A DNA stretch of 64,000 nucleotides from Devosia ureilytica (GTDB lineage: Bacteria; Pseudomonadota; Alphaproteobacteria; Rhizobiales; Devosiaceae). Below are positions 39,159-49,027 of this stretch, in pieces (the first letter of the stretch is position 1; the number at the start of each line of letters is the position of its first letter). The DNA lies in the NCBI RefSeq assembly GCF_024273195.1, contig NZ_JAMZCU010000003.1, positions 310,001 to 374,000 on the forward strand, read 5' to 3'. Both the position numbers and the translations under genes were made by a program. The notes beneath the pieces were generated by a model. It saw nothing but the letters and a program-made list of their open reading frames with translations, had not been told where the DNA came from and searched no databases.

Positions 39159-40358
39159 CTAGTCCGCCAGATCTGCTGAATCCCGCGAGAACAATCTGCG
39201 GAACATGGGTTTCAAGGCCGCGCCTCGCGCCGGCGCATCCGCACCCAACCGCCCGATAACCACCGTGGGCTTGTCGGACGTTAGAACCGGGAACACTGCG
39301 ATGCGCTCGCGCACCTTTTCGACCAGTCGTTCGACGATATGACGCGGCATCACACCATCAACGATGGCAGTCCCGAATTCCATGACCGCAGACGTGTTGA
39401 TGATCACATGGGCAAGGGCCACGCTGGCTTCATCGAGCCAGTCCGAAACGATGGGCTCCATGGCATCCCAGTCCCAGCTGGCGGGCCTGCCAGTTGGCAA
39501 TGTCTGGCCGGCGGCGGCCATGCGCTTTTCGAGCGCCATGATCGACGCGGTCAGGTGAGCGAACTGCTGATTGCCGGCGCTGTCGCAAACCACCATTGAA
39601 CCAAGATTGGCCGAATTCCCGGTGGGTCCTTCCCACAGGCGCCCGTCGGCAATCAGTCCCGCGCCGAGAAAGGTGCCAACCTGGAGGTAGGCAAGGTTGG
39701 CGGGACGCGGGGCGGGCCAGGCGGCCAACTCAGCCCAGCATCCGGCATTGCCGTCATTAAAGACGAACAGCGGCTGGCCGATTGCTGTTCCTAATTCCGC
39801 TGCCAGATCGAAATTGGTCCATGCGGAAACGACATGTTCGGGCGCCCCAACCAGGTTCGCATTCCGCGCAATGCCCGAAGGCATGGCCAATCCTATTCCC
39901 ACGACGCGTCCCAGGTGTTCCTGCGGTACCAGACCCAGGAGCAGCTTGGTCAGTGATACAACCTCCGCGAGGATTTCTTCGGCGTCGGGATAGGCGTAAT
40001 AACGCTTGTGCTCCCCAAGGATCTCTCCGCCAAGATTGCGGATGAGAATATGCATGTGCCGCCATCCGACTTCACAACCCACGCAATAGGCGCCGTCGGG
40101 CGACATATAGATGGGCACCGCAGGTTGGCCACGCTGACCTTTCCTGGCTTCGCCGCGACGGATGAGCCCTGCATTTTCCAACTCGCCCAGAATGCGCGAG
40201 ACCGATTGCGGACCAAGTCCGGTTGCCCGTGCAATCTGCGCTGCTGAAGAGCCTGGCACCGACGCCACGACGGTGAGCACTGCGCGTTCGTTGTTCTGCC
40301 GCAGGCCCGACACCGCCATGCGGCGAGCCATCGGCTGAAATATATCTTGTTGTTCCAC
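39159..40358 (-). CDS. ROK-family transcriptional regulator (NagC/XylR type)
   Basis: A 399-residue protein with an N-terminal winged helix (residues about 20-78, SSAAQIARATGLGPQSVSRIL) and a ROK sugar-binding domain (DGNAGCWAELAAW and a GAGLIADGRLWEGPTGNSANLG stretch). Such proteins repress sugar genes until a sugar or sugar phosphate binds. The C-x-C-G-x-x-G-C-x-E zinc motif usual in ROK proteins is not visible after this point, so sensing may differ. No sugar operon adjoins it directly; it lies 71 nt downstream of the small gene following the chemoreceptor. Confidence 0.88.
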   Translation of the reverse strand: MEQQDIFQPMARRMAVSGLRQNNERAVLTVVASVPGSSAAQIARATGLGPQSVSRILGELENAGLIRRGEARKGQRGQPAVPIYMSPDGAYCVGCEVGWRHMHILIRNLGGEILGEHKRYYAYPDAEEILAEVVSLTKLLLGLVPQEHLGRVVGIGLAMPSGIARNANLVGAPEHVVSAWTNFDLAAELGTAIGQPLFVFNDGNAGCWAELAAWPAPRPANLAYLQVGTFLGAGLIADGRLWEGPTGNSANLGSMVVCDSAGNQQFAHLTASIMALEKRMAAAGQTLPTGRPASWDWDAMEPIVSDWLDEASVALAHVIINTSAVMEFGTAIVDGVMPRHIVERLVEKVRERIAVFPVLTSDKPTVVIGRLGADAPARGAALKPMFRRLFSRDSADLAD

Positions 40359-40429
40359 CCGCCCCCGCCCCGCTGGCCACGCACGATTCCGGAGCAGAAC
40401 TTATGCAGCCAAGCCTGAACAAAGTGAAG

Positions 40430-40726
40430 CTAGTCAGTGGGCTTGGGCCGCTTTTCGCGAGAAGAAAGTCCGAGCTCGTCAATGCGCTCGATCAATTCAG
40501 CCTTCGATTTAGCGAGAAAGTCGATGATTTCATCATGATTCTCCAAGAGCTCACCCCGCTCCAGGTGCACTCGCAGAGCAAGGTCGAGCTGGCGCACGGC
40601 ATTGGCCAGGCCTTCCAGTTCCATGGTCGCAGCGACCGCATTTCTCGCAGCAGCAATGGCGCGAAGGCGATTGAGACGGTCCGTAATGCCTGCAACCCTG
40701 GCGAGGATCGCACTTTCCCCCGGCAT
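40430..40726 (-). CDS. Small helical protein downstream of a chemoreceptor, function unknown
   Basis: A 98-residue, charged, predicted all-helical protein with no membrane segment (ITDRLNRLRAIAAARN; EIIDFLAKSKAELIERIDEL). Its ATG lies two bases past the stop of the chemoreceptor gene, so the two are translated from one transcript. This pairing suggests a role in receptor signalling or stability, but the family is not recognised. Confidence 0.7.
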   Translation of the reverse strand: MPGESAILARVAGITDRLNRLRAIAAARNAVAATMELEGLANAVRQLDLALRVHLERGELLENHDEIIDFLAKSKAELIERIDELGLSSREKRPKPTD

Positions 40727-40728
40727 GG

Positions 40729-42714
40729 TCAGAATTCACTCCAGTCGCGTGCCAGATTGTCCGCGCGCGCCATAATGCGCTGCTTGGCCGGCGTCCGCTG
40801 CTCTCGCAATTGCGCCATTGGCGCACGCTCCGCGGGCCGTTGGAGCTGGAAGATGGAAACCAGCGCGTCCAGCGCGATGGCCTGACCCTCGGTCTGCTCG
40901 ATGGCAGCATTGGTCTGCTCTACCAGGGCGGCATTGTGCTGGGTCATTTCGTCAAGTTGGCGAACTGCGGTTGTCACTTCGGCAATCGAGAAGGCCTGGT
41001 CCTTGCTGGCTCCGGCAATAACCCGCATGGACACGGCGTTTTGCTCGATCGTCGTCAGCACCTTGGCGAGCTGGGAGGCGGCGCCAGCAACCAGCTGCGA
41101 GCCGGCACTGACCTCGCGCGAACTCTGTTCGACCAGACCCTTCACCTCCGAGGACGATTCAGCGGCCGACTGGGCCAGACGCCTCACTTCCTGGGCCACA
41201 ACGGCGAAACCTGCACCGGCTTCGCCCGCGCGCGCCGCTTCCACCGACGCATTGAGCGCCAGCAGATTGGTCTGGAAAGCGATATCGTCGATCATGCCGA
41301 TAACGTTGAAAATACGCTGCGAAGAGGCACTGATACGGTCCATTGCCTGGCTGGCCTCGGTCATGGTCTGCCCGGTCTTGGTGGCTGCATCTGCAGCAAC
41401 ATTGGCCTGCTTCGCCGCCGCCTCAGCCGTCTCGGCATTGGCCGCCACAGTGGCCGCCAGCTGCTCCATCGCCGCAGATGTCTCTTCAATGGTTGCGGCC
41501 TGTCGGGTCGTGCGTTCCGCAAGATCATTGGCGCCCGACAGAATTTCGCCGGTGGCCGTGCGCAGGGCGGTCGAAGTCTCGCGCAAATCGCCCACAACCT
41601 CGCTGAGCTTGTCGGCCACAGCGTTGGTATCGCTCTGCAACTGGCCGAAGGCGCCGCCAAAATGGCCTTCGACCCGCTGATCGAGTTCAGCACGGGCAAG
41701 GGCCGAGAGAACCTTCGCGGAGGCGCTAAGTCCTTCCTCGACATTTTCGAGCAGGCGATTGACGTCATTTGCCAGAGTGCTGAGTTCCGCGTCGGCGAAT
41801 GTCGTGGGAACCCGCTGGCTGAGGTCGCCGTCACTGGCCGCGCTCACCACGGAGCCAAACGCGGTCTGCAGTTGCGCCATCATCGCGGCGCGATCCGCCT
41901 CGCGGCGGGCGCGCTGGGTGGCCTCGGCCTCGGACAGTTCGACCACCTTCAGCCCGTTTGCCCTGAAGATATCTGCCGCCGCGGCCATGCGGCCGATCTC
42001 ATCCTTGCGGTTTGAGAAGGGAATGACGCTGGTAAAGTCACCCGCGGCTACGGCTGTGAGGGCCGTTCCCATATCGCGCAGCCTGTTGGCAACGCTCTTG
42101 AGGATGACATAGGCGCCATAACCGATTGCGCCCAATGCGATGGCTGCAACGATCACCATCGACCACTTGATCGCCTGCATTGTGTCGGCTTGCACTGTAA
42201 TTACCTCAACCGCTTCCCTTTCGAGCAGGGCCAAGTAGTCACTTACGGCCGTGCTGACCGGGTCGATGGCGGGATAGAGGCTGCTCTCGGCAAAATCGGC
42301 AAGGGCCTCGATGTCCCGCCTCTGCAGGATAGCGTCGACTTCGACCAGGGCCGCATCGGCAGCGGCCATGGTCGTCTGGATAACCTGCGCAAGCTCTTGT
42401 TCGGCATCGGTCAACTCCAGCGAAACATTGGCCTGCCACGTGGCGCTGATCTCGCCCCGCGCATCGGTCATGATCTTTTGTGAGTCCTGCCAGGACACTG
42501 TGCCGGCCCTGGTCTTGTGAACGTTGTCGACGATGGCGACCGCATAAGCATCGACCATGATCTTGAGCTCACGCATCGGCTGGATGTGTCGCACGAGAAG
42601 TCCGTTGGACTGAGCGCTCAAGACGCTGAGGGTAACGAAGCCGGCGCCTATCAACAGGACGATGATGGCAGACAGCATGGACAGCGAGATTATCAAACGT
42701 GTTTTCAGCGACAT
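40729..42714 (-). CDS. Methyl-accepting chemotaxis protein
   Basis: A 661-residue chemoreceptor. Two transmembrane segments (about 8-32 and 198-218) flank a periplasmic four-helix-bundle sensor with the [15 protein letters not shown] start typical of 4HB_MCP. HAMP segments follow and then the signalling domain, whose hairpin tip is [20 protein letters not shown]. The ATG at 42714 (MSLKTRL) sits directly before the first membrane helix and is preferred over the longer frame from 42855. There are no che genes beside it. The small helical gene is coupled downstream. Confidence 0.94.
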   Translation of the reverse strand: MSLKTRLIISLSMLSAIIVLLIGAGFVTLSVLSAQSNGLLVRHIQPMRELKIMVDAYAVAIVDNVHKTRAGTVSWQDSQKIMTDARGEISATWQANVSLELTDAEQELAQVIQTTMAAADAALVEVDAILQRRDIEALADFAESSLYPAIDPVSTAVSDYLALLEREAVEVITVQADTMQAIKWSMVIVAAIALGAIGYGAYVILKSVANRLRDMGTALTAVAAGDFTSVIPFSNRKDEIGRMAAAADIFRANGLKVVELSEAEATQRARREADRAAMMAQLQTAFGSVVSAASDGDLSQRVPTTFADAELSTLANDVNRLLENVEEGLSASAKVLSALARAELDQRVEGHFGGAFGQLQSDTNAVADKLSEVVGDLRETSTALRTATGEILSGANDLAERTTRQAATIEETSAAMEQLAATVAANAETAEAAAKQANVAADAATKTGQTMTEASQAMDRISASSQRIFNVIGMIDDIAFQTNLLALNASVEAARAGEAGAGFAVVAQEVRRLAQSAAESSSEVKGLVEQSSREVSAGSQLVAGAASQLAKVLTTIEQNAVSMRVIAGASKDQAFSIAEVTTAVRQLDEMTQHNAALVEQTNAAIEQTEGQAIALDALVSIFQLQRPAERAPMAQLREQRTPAKQRIMARADNLARDWSEF

Positions 42715-43067
42715 TGTGCCTGCGTCCCAAGCTGCCTTGTCACGCGCGAAAACCTGGGCAGCGGCAGGTGTGCGCGTGTGGAAATGAGGGGTAGTCCGGC
42801 GTGAGAAGCGAGACTGGGCAGTACGCAAGTCCATTAAATTCGTTCCACACCGCAATTTAATATACTGCGACGTTTAAGGAATGTTTACTCAGCGCCCACC
42901 AGCAGGGCATATGCCCACTATTTTTGAGACATCTTTAAAATCAAAGGATTGGATCAAATTTTACGGCTGGCGCGCGATCTCGTTAAGTGCGCAGAAAGCC
43001 TAAGTGGGACATCCCGTAGAATTCCGGTAAAGAATTTAATACAGGTTCGGCATCACTGGAGGCAGAA
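42715..43067. promoter_or_regulatory. AT-rich divergent promoter region with 12-bp palindrome
   Basis: This 353-nt gap between the divergent chemoreceptor and HD-GYP genes is visibly less GC-rich than its surroundings and contains the perfect palindrome GGGCATATGCCC at 42905-42916. It must hold both promoters. No -35/-10 pair could be fixed with confidence. Confidence 0.4.
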
Positions 43068-44108
43068 ATGCGCGTCGTAATCGCCGAGGACAATTCCACC
43101 AATCTTGCGGTGCTGTGTGGCATTGTCGGCAAGATGGATGGGGTGACCTGCCAGGGCTATGCAGAGCCCGGCGAAGCCTTGGCATATCTGATGACCGGAC
43201 CGTGCGATCTGGCCATTGTCGATTTTCTCATGCCGGGCATGAACGGGGTTGAACTGATCCAGGCCATGCGCGCCCTGCCGCAGCACCAGCATGTGCCCAT
43301 CATCATGATCACCGCCGATGCGGACCGTTCGCTGAGGCTGGATGCGATCTGCAAGGGTGCGACGGACTTTCTTGCCAAGCCGGTCGACCCCATCGAACTG
43401 CGCTCCCGCGTTGCCAATCTATTGGCCCTGCGCGCCGCGCAAAATGAACTGGCCAGCCGCGCCAAATCCCTTGCTGAAGAAGTTGCCCTTGCCACCGCGC
43501 ACCTGCAGCGCCGCGAAGAAGAAATTGTCTACCGGCTGGCCCGCGCCATCGAGTTCCGGGACAATGAGACCAGTGAGCATGTTGGCCGCGTTGCCGCTGT
43601 ATCCCGCCTGATCGCCCAGGAGATGCAGCAGGACGAAGCTTTTGTCCGCGTTCTCTATCTGGCCGCGCCGCTACACGACGTGGGCAAGATCGGCGTCCCG
43701 GACGCCATCCTCAACAAGCCCGGCAAGCTGGACCCCGCCGAGCGCGAATTGATGCAGACCCACGCCGCCATCGGTGCAGATATCCTCGCCAATGGCGATT
43801 CCGATCTCGTGCGCATGGCGGCCGCTGTTGCCGCTGGCCACCATGAGCGGTGGGACGGAAAGGGCTATCCCCTTGGCCTTTCCGGCGCCAACATTCCGCT
43901 GGCCGCCCGCATCACCGCGGTTGCTGACGTCTTTGACGCCCTATGCAGTGAACGCAGCTACAAGCCCGCCTGGCCTATCGAATGCGCAAGGGAAGAAATT
44001 CAGCGCAGCGCCGGTTCGCATTTCGATCCCGGCTGTGTCGCCGCCTTCGACCGCGCCTGGCCGCGCATCGAAGCCCTCTACGCTTCTCCTCTCACGTCTG
44101 CGGCATAA
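43068..44108 (+). CDS. Response regulator with HD-GYP domain (c-di-GMP phosphodiesterase)
   Basis: A 346-residue RpfG-type protein that should degrade c-di-GMP. The receiver domain occupies residues 1-120 with phosphoacceptor D52 in AIVDFLMPGMNG. A coiled linker leads to the HD-GYP domain (about 150-340). Its metal and signature residues are intact: HDVGKIGVPD (203-212), GHHERWDGKGYP (257-268) and the DVFDAL motif. AGGC-type spacing supports the ATG at 43068. It starts a three-gene unit with the periplasmic protein and the hybrid kinase, which is the likely phosphodonor. Confidence 0.94.
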   Translation: MRVVIAEDNSTNLAVLCGIVGKMDGVTCQGYAEPGEALAYLMTGPCDLAIVDFLMPGMNGVELIQAMRALPQHQHVPIIMITADADRSLRLDAICKGATDFLAKPVDPIELRSRVANLLALRAAQNELASRAKSLAEEVALATAHLQRREEEIVYRLARAIEFRDNETSEHVGRVAAVSRLIAQEMQQDEAFVRVLYLAAPLHDVGKIGVPDAILNKPGKLDPAERELMQTHAAIGADILANGDSDLVRMAAAVAAGHHERWDGKGYPLGLSGANIPLAARITAVADVFDALCSERSYKPAWPIECAREEIQRSAGSHFDPGCVAAFDRAWPRIEALYASPLTSAA

Positions 44109-44117
44109 GGAATGTCC

Positions 44118-44624
44118 ATGCGCCTGCTCCTCATCACGCTTTCCACCGCCCTCGCCATGATCGCGCCCGGTCTGGTCCAGGCCGAACAGCTCGCTCTGCC
44201 GACCGACCCGGTCATACTCACGATCCGCGGCAATATCGCCAACACCAATATCGGTGACACCGCTGAATTCGATCTGGCGATGATCGATGCGCTCGAGCAG
44301 CACACGACAACCACCGAAACCCCCTGGTACGACGACGCCCGAAGCTTCAGTGGCCCGCTTGTTTCCGCCTTGTTCGACGCGGTGGGTGCGCAAGGTACAG
44401 TGGTTACCGTGACCGCGTTGAACGACTATTCAGCTGAAATCCCCATGAGCGATTTCCTGGACTATCCGGTGATATTTGCAACGCGGCTGGATGGAGAAAC
44501 GCTATCGGTTCGCGATATGGGCCCCCTCTTCCTGATTTACCCTTTTGACGTCGCGCCCGGTCTCTACAACGAAGTGTATTTCAGTCGTTCGGTCTGGCAG
44601 ATCACCTCGATCACCGTGCACTGA
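44118..44624 (+). CDS. Periplasmic molybdopterin-binding-fold protein (SUOX-like)
   Basis: A 168-residue exported protein with a clear signal peptide (MRLLLITLSTALAMIAPGLVQA). The mature part has the sulfite-oxidase-type fold pattern: SFSGPLVSALFDAVGAQG, then VTALNDYSAEIPMSDF, then MGPLFLIYPFD. It is far shorter than real molybdoenzymes and shows no obvious cofactor cysteine. The ATG at 44118 has AAGGAA at the right distance, unlike the one at 44112. It sits between the HD-GYP regulator and the hybrid kinase, so a role as periplasmic sensor partner of the kinase is a reasonable inference. Confidence 0.75.
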   Translation: MRLLLITLSTALAMIAPGLVQAEQLALPTDPVILTIRGNIANTNIGDTAEFDLAMIDALEQHTTTTETPWYDDARSFSGPLVSALFDAVGAQGTVVTVTALNDYSAEIPMSDFLDYPVIFATRLDGETLSVRDMGPLFLIYPFDVAPGLYNEVYFSRSVWQITSITVH

Positions 44625-44627
44625 CCC

Positions 44628-46733
44628 ATGCCCCGCGGCATCATCAGAACCAGGCGAATGGTATCCCGGCGGGTCGGCGCCGGGATCATCATCCTTTCGG
44701 CAATGAGTGCCGTCCTGCTCGTCACCACCATTTCACTATTTGCGGACTTGCAGCAGCGGGGCGAATACACCGCCCAGAGCGTGCGCGAGGACGCCATCTG
44801 GGCAGCTTTCCAGGCCGACCGGGGCGCGGCCGCTCTGGTCGAGGCACTGCTGGACCAGGATGCCGCCGGCGTTGATGAGATCACCCTGCGTTTTGACCTT
44901 CTTTATAGCCGGATGGGTCTGCTGGGCAGCGGCAAATACGCAATAACCTTCGAGGATGCTACCGGCGTTGCGGACAATGCCAGGGCCGTCACCGACGGCA
45001 TTCTCGATCTTGCGCCACATATGGAAAAGATCGCTGCAGAACCCGCGACCCTGGCGAGTCAGCGCCAGATGGTGCTGGCGTCGGCGCGCGCCATTCAGCA
45101 GGCCACCAGCAAGCTCCTGGTTGCCGCCAATGCCGCAATCAATGTCATCCGCGTGGCAGAACGCGAAGAAGCGCTCAACACATACTGGCATATCGGCGCC
45201 GCCGTGGCCGCCTTGACAATATTGTTTGTCCTGATCGTTTCGCTTCTGGCCGTCCAGTTGTGGCATATCTCCCGAAGCGGCCGCGAGGTCGAGTTGTTGA
45301 GCCGGCGCAATGCCAGCGTCGCCAGAAAAGCGCAGGCGGCCAACCAGGCCAAATCGACCTTCCTTGCCACCATGAGCCACGAGATACGGACACCACTCAA
45401 CGGCATCATCGGCATGACAGAAATCCTTGAAACGACGGATCTGTCGGCAAAGCAGCGTGACCATCTCAAGGTCATCCGGCAATCTGGAGACGTCCTGCTC
45501 GACGTCATCAACGACATACTGGACTATTCCAAGCTCGAGGCGGGCGCCATGACCGTCGAGTCACGCACGTTCGACCTCACCGAGATCATGGAATCCGTCC
45601 GCAACATCATGGAGCCCCGCGCCCGCAGCGCCGGGTTGCGCATCACCTTTGACTATCCCCAGATCGCCCTGCGCACCGATGGCGGGCGATTGCGTCAGAT
45701 CCTGATCAACTTCATTGGCAACGCCATCAAGTTCACGGCCTCGGGGAGCGTCACTGTCCGGGCAGATGTCAAAGGCGACCGTCTGGTCTGTTCTGTCCAG
45801 GATACCGGCCCGGGCATCACCGAAGGCGAGATGTCGCGCCTTTTCAGGGAATTCAAGCAGCTCGATGGCTCAACGACCAGGCCCCATGGCGGGACCGGCC
45901 TTGGCCTGGCAATCAGCAAGCGACTGGCCGAAGCCCTGGGGGGCGAGGTCGGCGTAACCAGCGAGCCCGGACTGGGCAGCAAGTTCTGGGTCGATCTGCC
46001 TGTCACCAATATCGGCACCAACGTTCAGGAAGCCCCCGGACCGGTTGCCGCGCCACGATCGGAAAACTGCTCGGGCGACGTCCTGGTCGTGGACGACAAC
46101 GCCGTCAATCGCGCGGTTGCCGGCGGTCTGCTCGAACGAATGGGCTATAGCGTCAGCTACGCCCAGAATGGCGAGGAAGCGATAAATTGCGTCGCCGGGA
46201 CCAGATATGCAGCGGTGCTCATGGACATGCAGATGCCCGTGCTCGACGGCATCGAAAGCACGAGGCGCATTCGCGCCTCTGGAAATGACGTTCCCATCAT
46301 TGGCCTGTCGGCGAACGCTTTCGACTCCGACCGCGACGCATGCCTGGTCGCTGGCATGGATGCCTTCATTGCCAAGCCGGTTACCCGCGACAAGCTGGCC
46401 AGAACGCTTCGTGATTTTGCGCCAGCACGCGTGACCGAGATGGCGCCACAGGGGGTCGATCTGGACTATCAGGCTGCGCTCGTCGCAGAACTGGGCCAGG
46501 CAACCTTCGATGAACTGGTCCAGCGCTTTTGCGGCGACGCAATGGGCCTGCTCAACGAAGCCCAAGCCGCCGTCGCCAGAAACGACGAGGAAGCGCTGGA
46601 CCGCGCCCTGCACACACTCAAGGGGGCCGCATCGACCCTCGGCTACCAGGCGCTGGCTGATCGGGCGGAAAAAATGCGCCATGGCGACTTTGACCAAGAT
46701 CGCCTTCGCAACCTAATGCCCCTCGTCGCCTGA
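44628..46733 (+). CDS. Hybrid sensor histidine kinase (HisKA-HATPase-REC-Hpt)
   Basis: A 701-residue inner-membrane hybrid kinase. Transmembrane segments lie at about 18-38 and 188-212, with a helical periplasmic domain of about 150 residues between. Phosphorelay residues are H251 in [15 protein letters not shown], a HATPase domain with [14 protein letters not shown] (420-433), receiver D533 in AVLMDMQMP, and Hpt H662 in [10 protein letters not shown]. All four phosphorelay stations are therefore intact. It follows the molybdopterin-fold gene by 3 nt and probably passes phosphate to the HD-GYP regulator upstream, thereby linking a periplasmic signal to c-di-GMP. Confidence 0.94.
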   Translation: MPRGIIRTRRMVSRRVGAGIIILSAMSAVLLVTTISLFADLQQRGEYTAQSVREDAIWAAFQADRGAAALVEALLDQDAAGVDEITLRFDLLYSRMGLLGSGKYAITFEDATGVADNARAVTDGILDLAPHMEKIAAEPATLASQRQMVLASARAIQQATSKLLVAANAAINVIRVAEREEALNTYWHIGAAVAALTILFVLIVSLLAVQLWHISRSGREVELLSRRNASVARKAQAANQAKSTFLATMSHEIRTPLNGIIGMTEILETTDLSAKQRDHLKVIRQSGDVLLDVINDILDYSKLEAGAMTVESRTFDLTEIMESVRNIMEPRARSAGLRITFDYPQIALRTDGGRLRQILINFIGNAIKFTASGSVTVRADVKGDRLVCSVQDTGPGITEGEMSRLFREFKQLDGSTTRPHGGTGLGLAISKRLAEALGGEVGVTSEPGLGSKFWVDLPVTNIGTNVQEAPGPVAAPRSENCSGDVLVVDDNAVNRAVAGGLLERMGYSVSYAQNGEEAINCVAGTRYAAVLMDMQMPVLDGIESTRRIRASGNDVPIIGLSANAFDSDRDACLVAGMDAFIAKPVTRDKLARTLRDFAPARVTEMAPQGVDLDYQAALVAELGQATFDELVQRFCGDAMGLLNEAQAAVARNDEEALDRALHTLKGAASTLGYQALADRAEKMRHGDFDQDRLRNLMPLVA

Positions 46734-46766
46734 ATGGGAACCAGACCCTCGTGAGCGGTCGGCGCT

Positions 46767-47816
46767 TTACGGGCCTGCCTGGTCTGCACACATCGCGTCG
46801 CTGTCCCCTTCCAACAGTTCGAGCGGAACAATCTCGCGAACGGTGCCGTACGGGTACATCTCGGCATATTCAGGCATGCTGGCCAGCAGGGATTCCGCCA
46901 GCGAGATGCCTAAGTCGCGCAGTGACAGGTGGAAACTGGTGAGCTTTGGCAAAAGAAAATGCGCCTGCGGACTGTCGCGGCCAATGATGGCGAGTTTTTC
47001 GCCGGGTGGCAGGCCCACCTCATAGAGTCCGTTATAGAAGCCCAGCGTCATCGCTTCGTTCGTCAACAAGAACCCAGTCGGGCGTTGCCCTTCCGGCATG
47101 GCGGCGATTGCGTGCGCAATGTCGTGACCACCGCGCTCATTGGGATGAGCGCGGAAGATAAGGTCTGGGTCGAACGCAATGCCGTGGCTTTCAAGCCTCT
47201 TGCGATAGGCGTCGATGAAGACGAAGCCGAGATTGGTGTCGTCCAGCGGCGCGAAAATGCCGATGCGACGATGCCCTTTGGCGACCAGACGTGACACACC
47301 CGTTTCGGCCATGCCCTCGAAATCAAGGTCGAGCCAGGGGTGGCCGACATCCGTTTCCGATCGCCCCAGGGCGATGAAAGGGATCTTGCGGCTGTGGAGG
47401 AAGTCAATGCGGTGATCGTGTCGCTTGGTGGCGGAGATGATGAGCGCATCCGCAAAGCCGCGCGCCACGACGCGCTGCATATAGGCGTCCGGGTCTTCTT
47501 CGGATGAGCAGAGCAGCGCGACCAGATCGAGTTTATGACGGGCAAAGACCGTCTGAACGCCGTCAAAGACGCTCATGAAGAAAACGTCGCCCTCGCCGGT
47601 GATCTGCGACCCGGTCTGCATCATGAAACCAACAATGCCGGTTGCCCCCTTGCGCAGGGCCCGACCGGCCTGATTAGGCACGTAGCCCATGGCGGCGGCG
47701 GCGTCCGAAACACGCTTGCGAGTCTCTTCATTGACGTCCGGCTTGCCATTAAGAGCGCGCGAAACCGTGCCGATGGAGAGATTCAGTCGCTGCGCCAACT
47801 CTCTGATGCCGGTCAT
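46767..47816 (-). CDS. LacI-family transcriptional regulator (1)
   Basis: A 349-residue repressor with an N-terminal HTH (IRELAQRLNLSIGTVSRALN) and hinge helix (VPNQAGRALRKGA), followed by a periplasmic-binding-type effector domain. The ATG at 47816 begins MTGIRELAQ and fits the family N-terminus; the frame open to 47894 is rejected. It is divergent from the dehydrogenase/isomerase operon, and two LacI-type operators lie between them. It very likely controls that operon and itself. Confidence 0.93.
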   Translation of the reverse strand: MTGIRELAQRLNLSIGTVSRALNGKPDVNEETRKRVSDAAAAMGYVPNQAGRALRKGATGIVGFMMQTGSQITGEGDVFFMSVFDGVQTVFARHKLDLVALLCSSEEDPDAYMQRVVARGFADALIISATKRHDHRIDFLHSRKIPFIALGRSETDVGHPWLDLDFEGMAETGVSRLVAKGHRRIGIFAPLDDTNLGFVFIDAYRKRLESHGIAFDPDLIFRAHPNERGGHDIAHAIAAMPEGQRPTGFLLTNEAMTLGFYNGLYEVGLPPGEKLAIIGRDSPQAHFLLPKLTSFHLSLRDLGISLAESLLASMPEYAEMYPYGTVREIVPLELLEGDSDAMCADQAGP

Positions 47817-47851
47817 TTTTACTCTTTCTTTTGGCGGCTCCGCATGAGCGC

Positions 47852-47917
47852 CGGAAACGTTTACGAAATCGTATTGACAGGAGCAATGCTCCAAATATAG
47901 CGTCGTAAACGTTTACG
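47852..47917 (+). promoter_or_regulatory. Promoter flanked by two LacI-type operators
   Basis: Operator 1, CGGAAACGTTTACG, is at 47852-47865. Operator 2, the perfect palindrome CGTAAACGTTTACG, is at 47904-47917. Their centres are 52 bases apart, about five helical turns. Between them is a plus-strand promoter: TTGACA (47874-47879), a 16-bp spacer and TATAGC (47896-47901). The spacer contains a 13-bp near-palindrome, GGAGCA-A-TGCTCC (47880-47892). The arrangement fits repression by a looping LacI-family protein. Confidence 0.75.
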
Positions 47918-47980
47918 GGACTTGCAGTCCAATGCCGCAAAAGACGGCAAGGGCGATGCAAAGTCCAGTGGGAGGAATTC

Positions 47981-49015
47981 TTGGTCTATTCCGCGGTTCT
48001 GGCCGGATGCGGTGCCATGTCCAAAGGCTGGCTGTCGGCGCTTTCCGATCATGCCTTGCTCAAGGGGCGAGTGAAGATCGTTGGGCTCGTCGATCTGGAC
48101 CGCGCCAATGCCGAAGCGCGCGCGGCCGAATTCGGCCTCAAAGACGCGCTCATCGGCACAGACCTGGATGCCGTTTTGTCTCAGACCAAGCCCGATCTCT
48201 TGTTCGACGTTGTCGTGCCGGTGGCGCGCGCAGGCCTGGTGGAAACAGGTCTTCGCCATGGCTGTCATGTGCTGACTGAGAAGCCCATGGCAACGAGCCT
48301 TGATGCAGCCAAGGCAATGGTTGCGCAGGCCAAAACTGCGGGGCGGGTGCATGCGGTGGTGCAGAACCGCCGCTTTATTTCCGGTGTCCGCCGCATTCGT
48401 CGTCTCATTGCAAGCGGAGCGCTGGGCGAGATCACGAGTCTCAATTGCGACTTCTTCATCGGCGCGCATTTCGGTGGCTTCCGCGAGGAGATGGACAATG
48501 TCCTGCTGCTCGACATGGCCATCCACACCCTCGATGCCGCCCGGTTCATGGCCGGCAAGGCGCCGCGCGCCGTCTATTGCCTCGAAACCAATCCGCGAAG
48601 GTCCTGGTATCGGCATGGCGCGGCGGCAAACGCGATCTTCGAATTCGAGGATGACGTGATTTTCAACTATCGCGGCTCATGGGCCGCTGAAGGCGCCAAT
48701 ACCAGTTGGGAAAGCGCCTGGCGCATCATCGGCACGAAGGGCACGCTGATGTGGGATGGCGAAGACGGCTTCGAGGCCCGTGTGGTTGCCGGCGATACCG
48801 GCTTCTTCCGGGACCTCAAGGACATCGAGGTGCCACCGCCCGCCAATGCCGACCAGACCCATGGTCATGCCAGCGTCATTGCTGAATTCCTGTCCGCTAT
48901 CGAGAGCGGCCGCCCACCGGAAACGGCCGGCAGCGACAATATCAACAGCCTCGCCATGGTTCTCGCCGCTATCGAAAGCGCCCGAACCGGCCAGCGCATC
49001 ACCATTTCAGTTTGA
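47981..49015 (+). CDS. Gfo/Idh/MocA-family oxidoreductase
   Basis: A 344-residue NAD(P)-dependent sugar or cyclitol dehydrogenase, cytosolic. The N-terminal Rossmann strand SAVLAGCGAMSKGWL and the HVLTEKPMATSLDAAKAMV motif with the catalytic lysine are family hallmarks; the C-terminal half forms the substrate sheet. The start codon appears to be TTG at 47981, with GGAGGA five bases upstream and no better ATG near. Substrate unknown. It heads an operon with the TIM-barrel isomerase. Confidence 0.88.
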   Translation: MVYSAVLAGCGAMSKGWLSALSDHALLKGRVKIVGLVDLDRANAEARAAEFGLKDALIGTDLDAVLSQTKPDLLFDVVVPVARAGLVETGLRHGCHVLTEKPMATSLDAAKAMVAQAKTAGRVHAVVQNRRFISGVRRIRRLIASGALGEITSLNCDFFIGAHFGGFREEMDNVLLLDMAIHTLDAARFMAGKAPRAVYCLETNPRRSWYRHGAAANAIFEFEDDVIFNYRGSWAAEGANTSWESAWRIIGTKGTLMWDGEDGFEARVVAGDTGFFRDLKDIEVPPPANADQTHGHASVIAEFLSAIESGRPPETAGSDNINSLAMVLAAIESARTGQRITISV

Positions 49016-49027
49016 GGATATTTTGAG

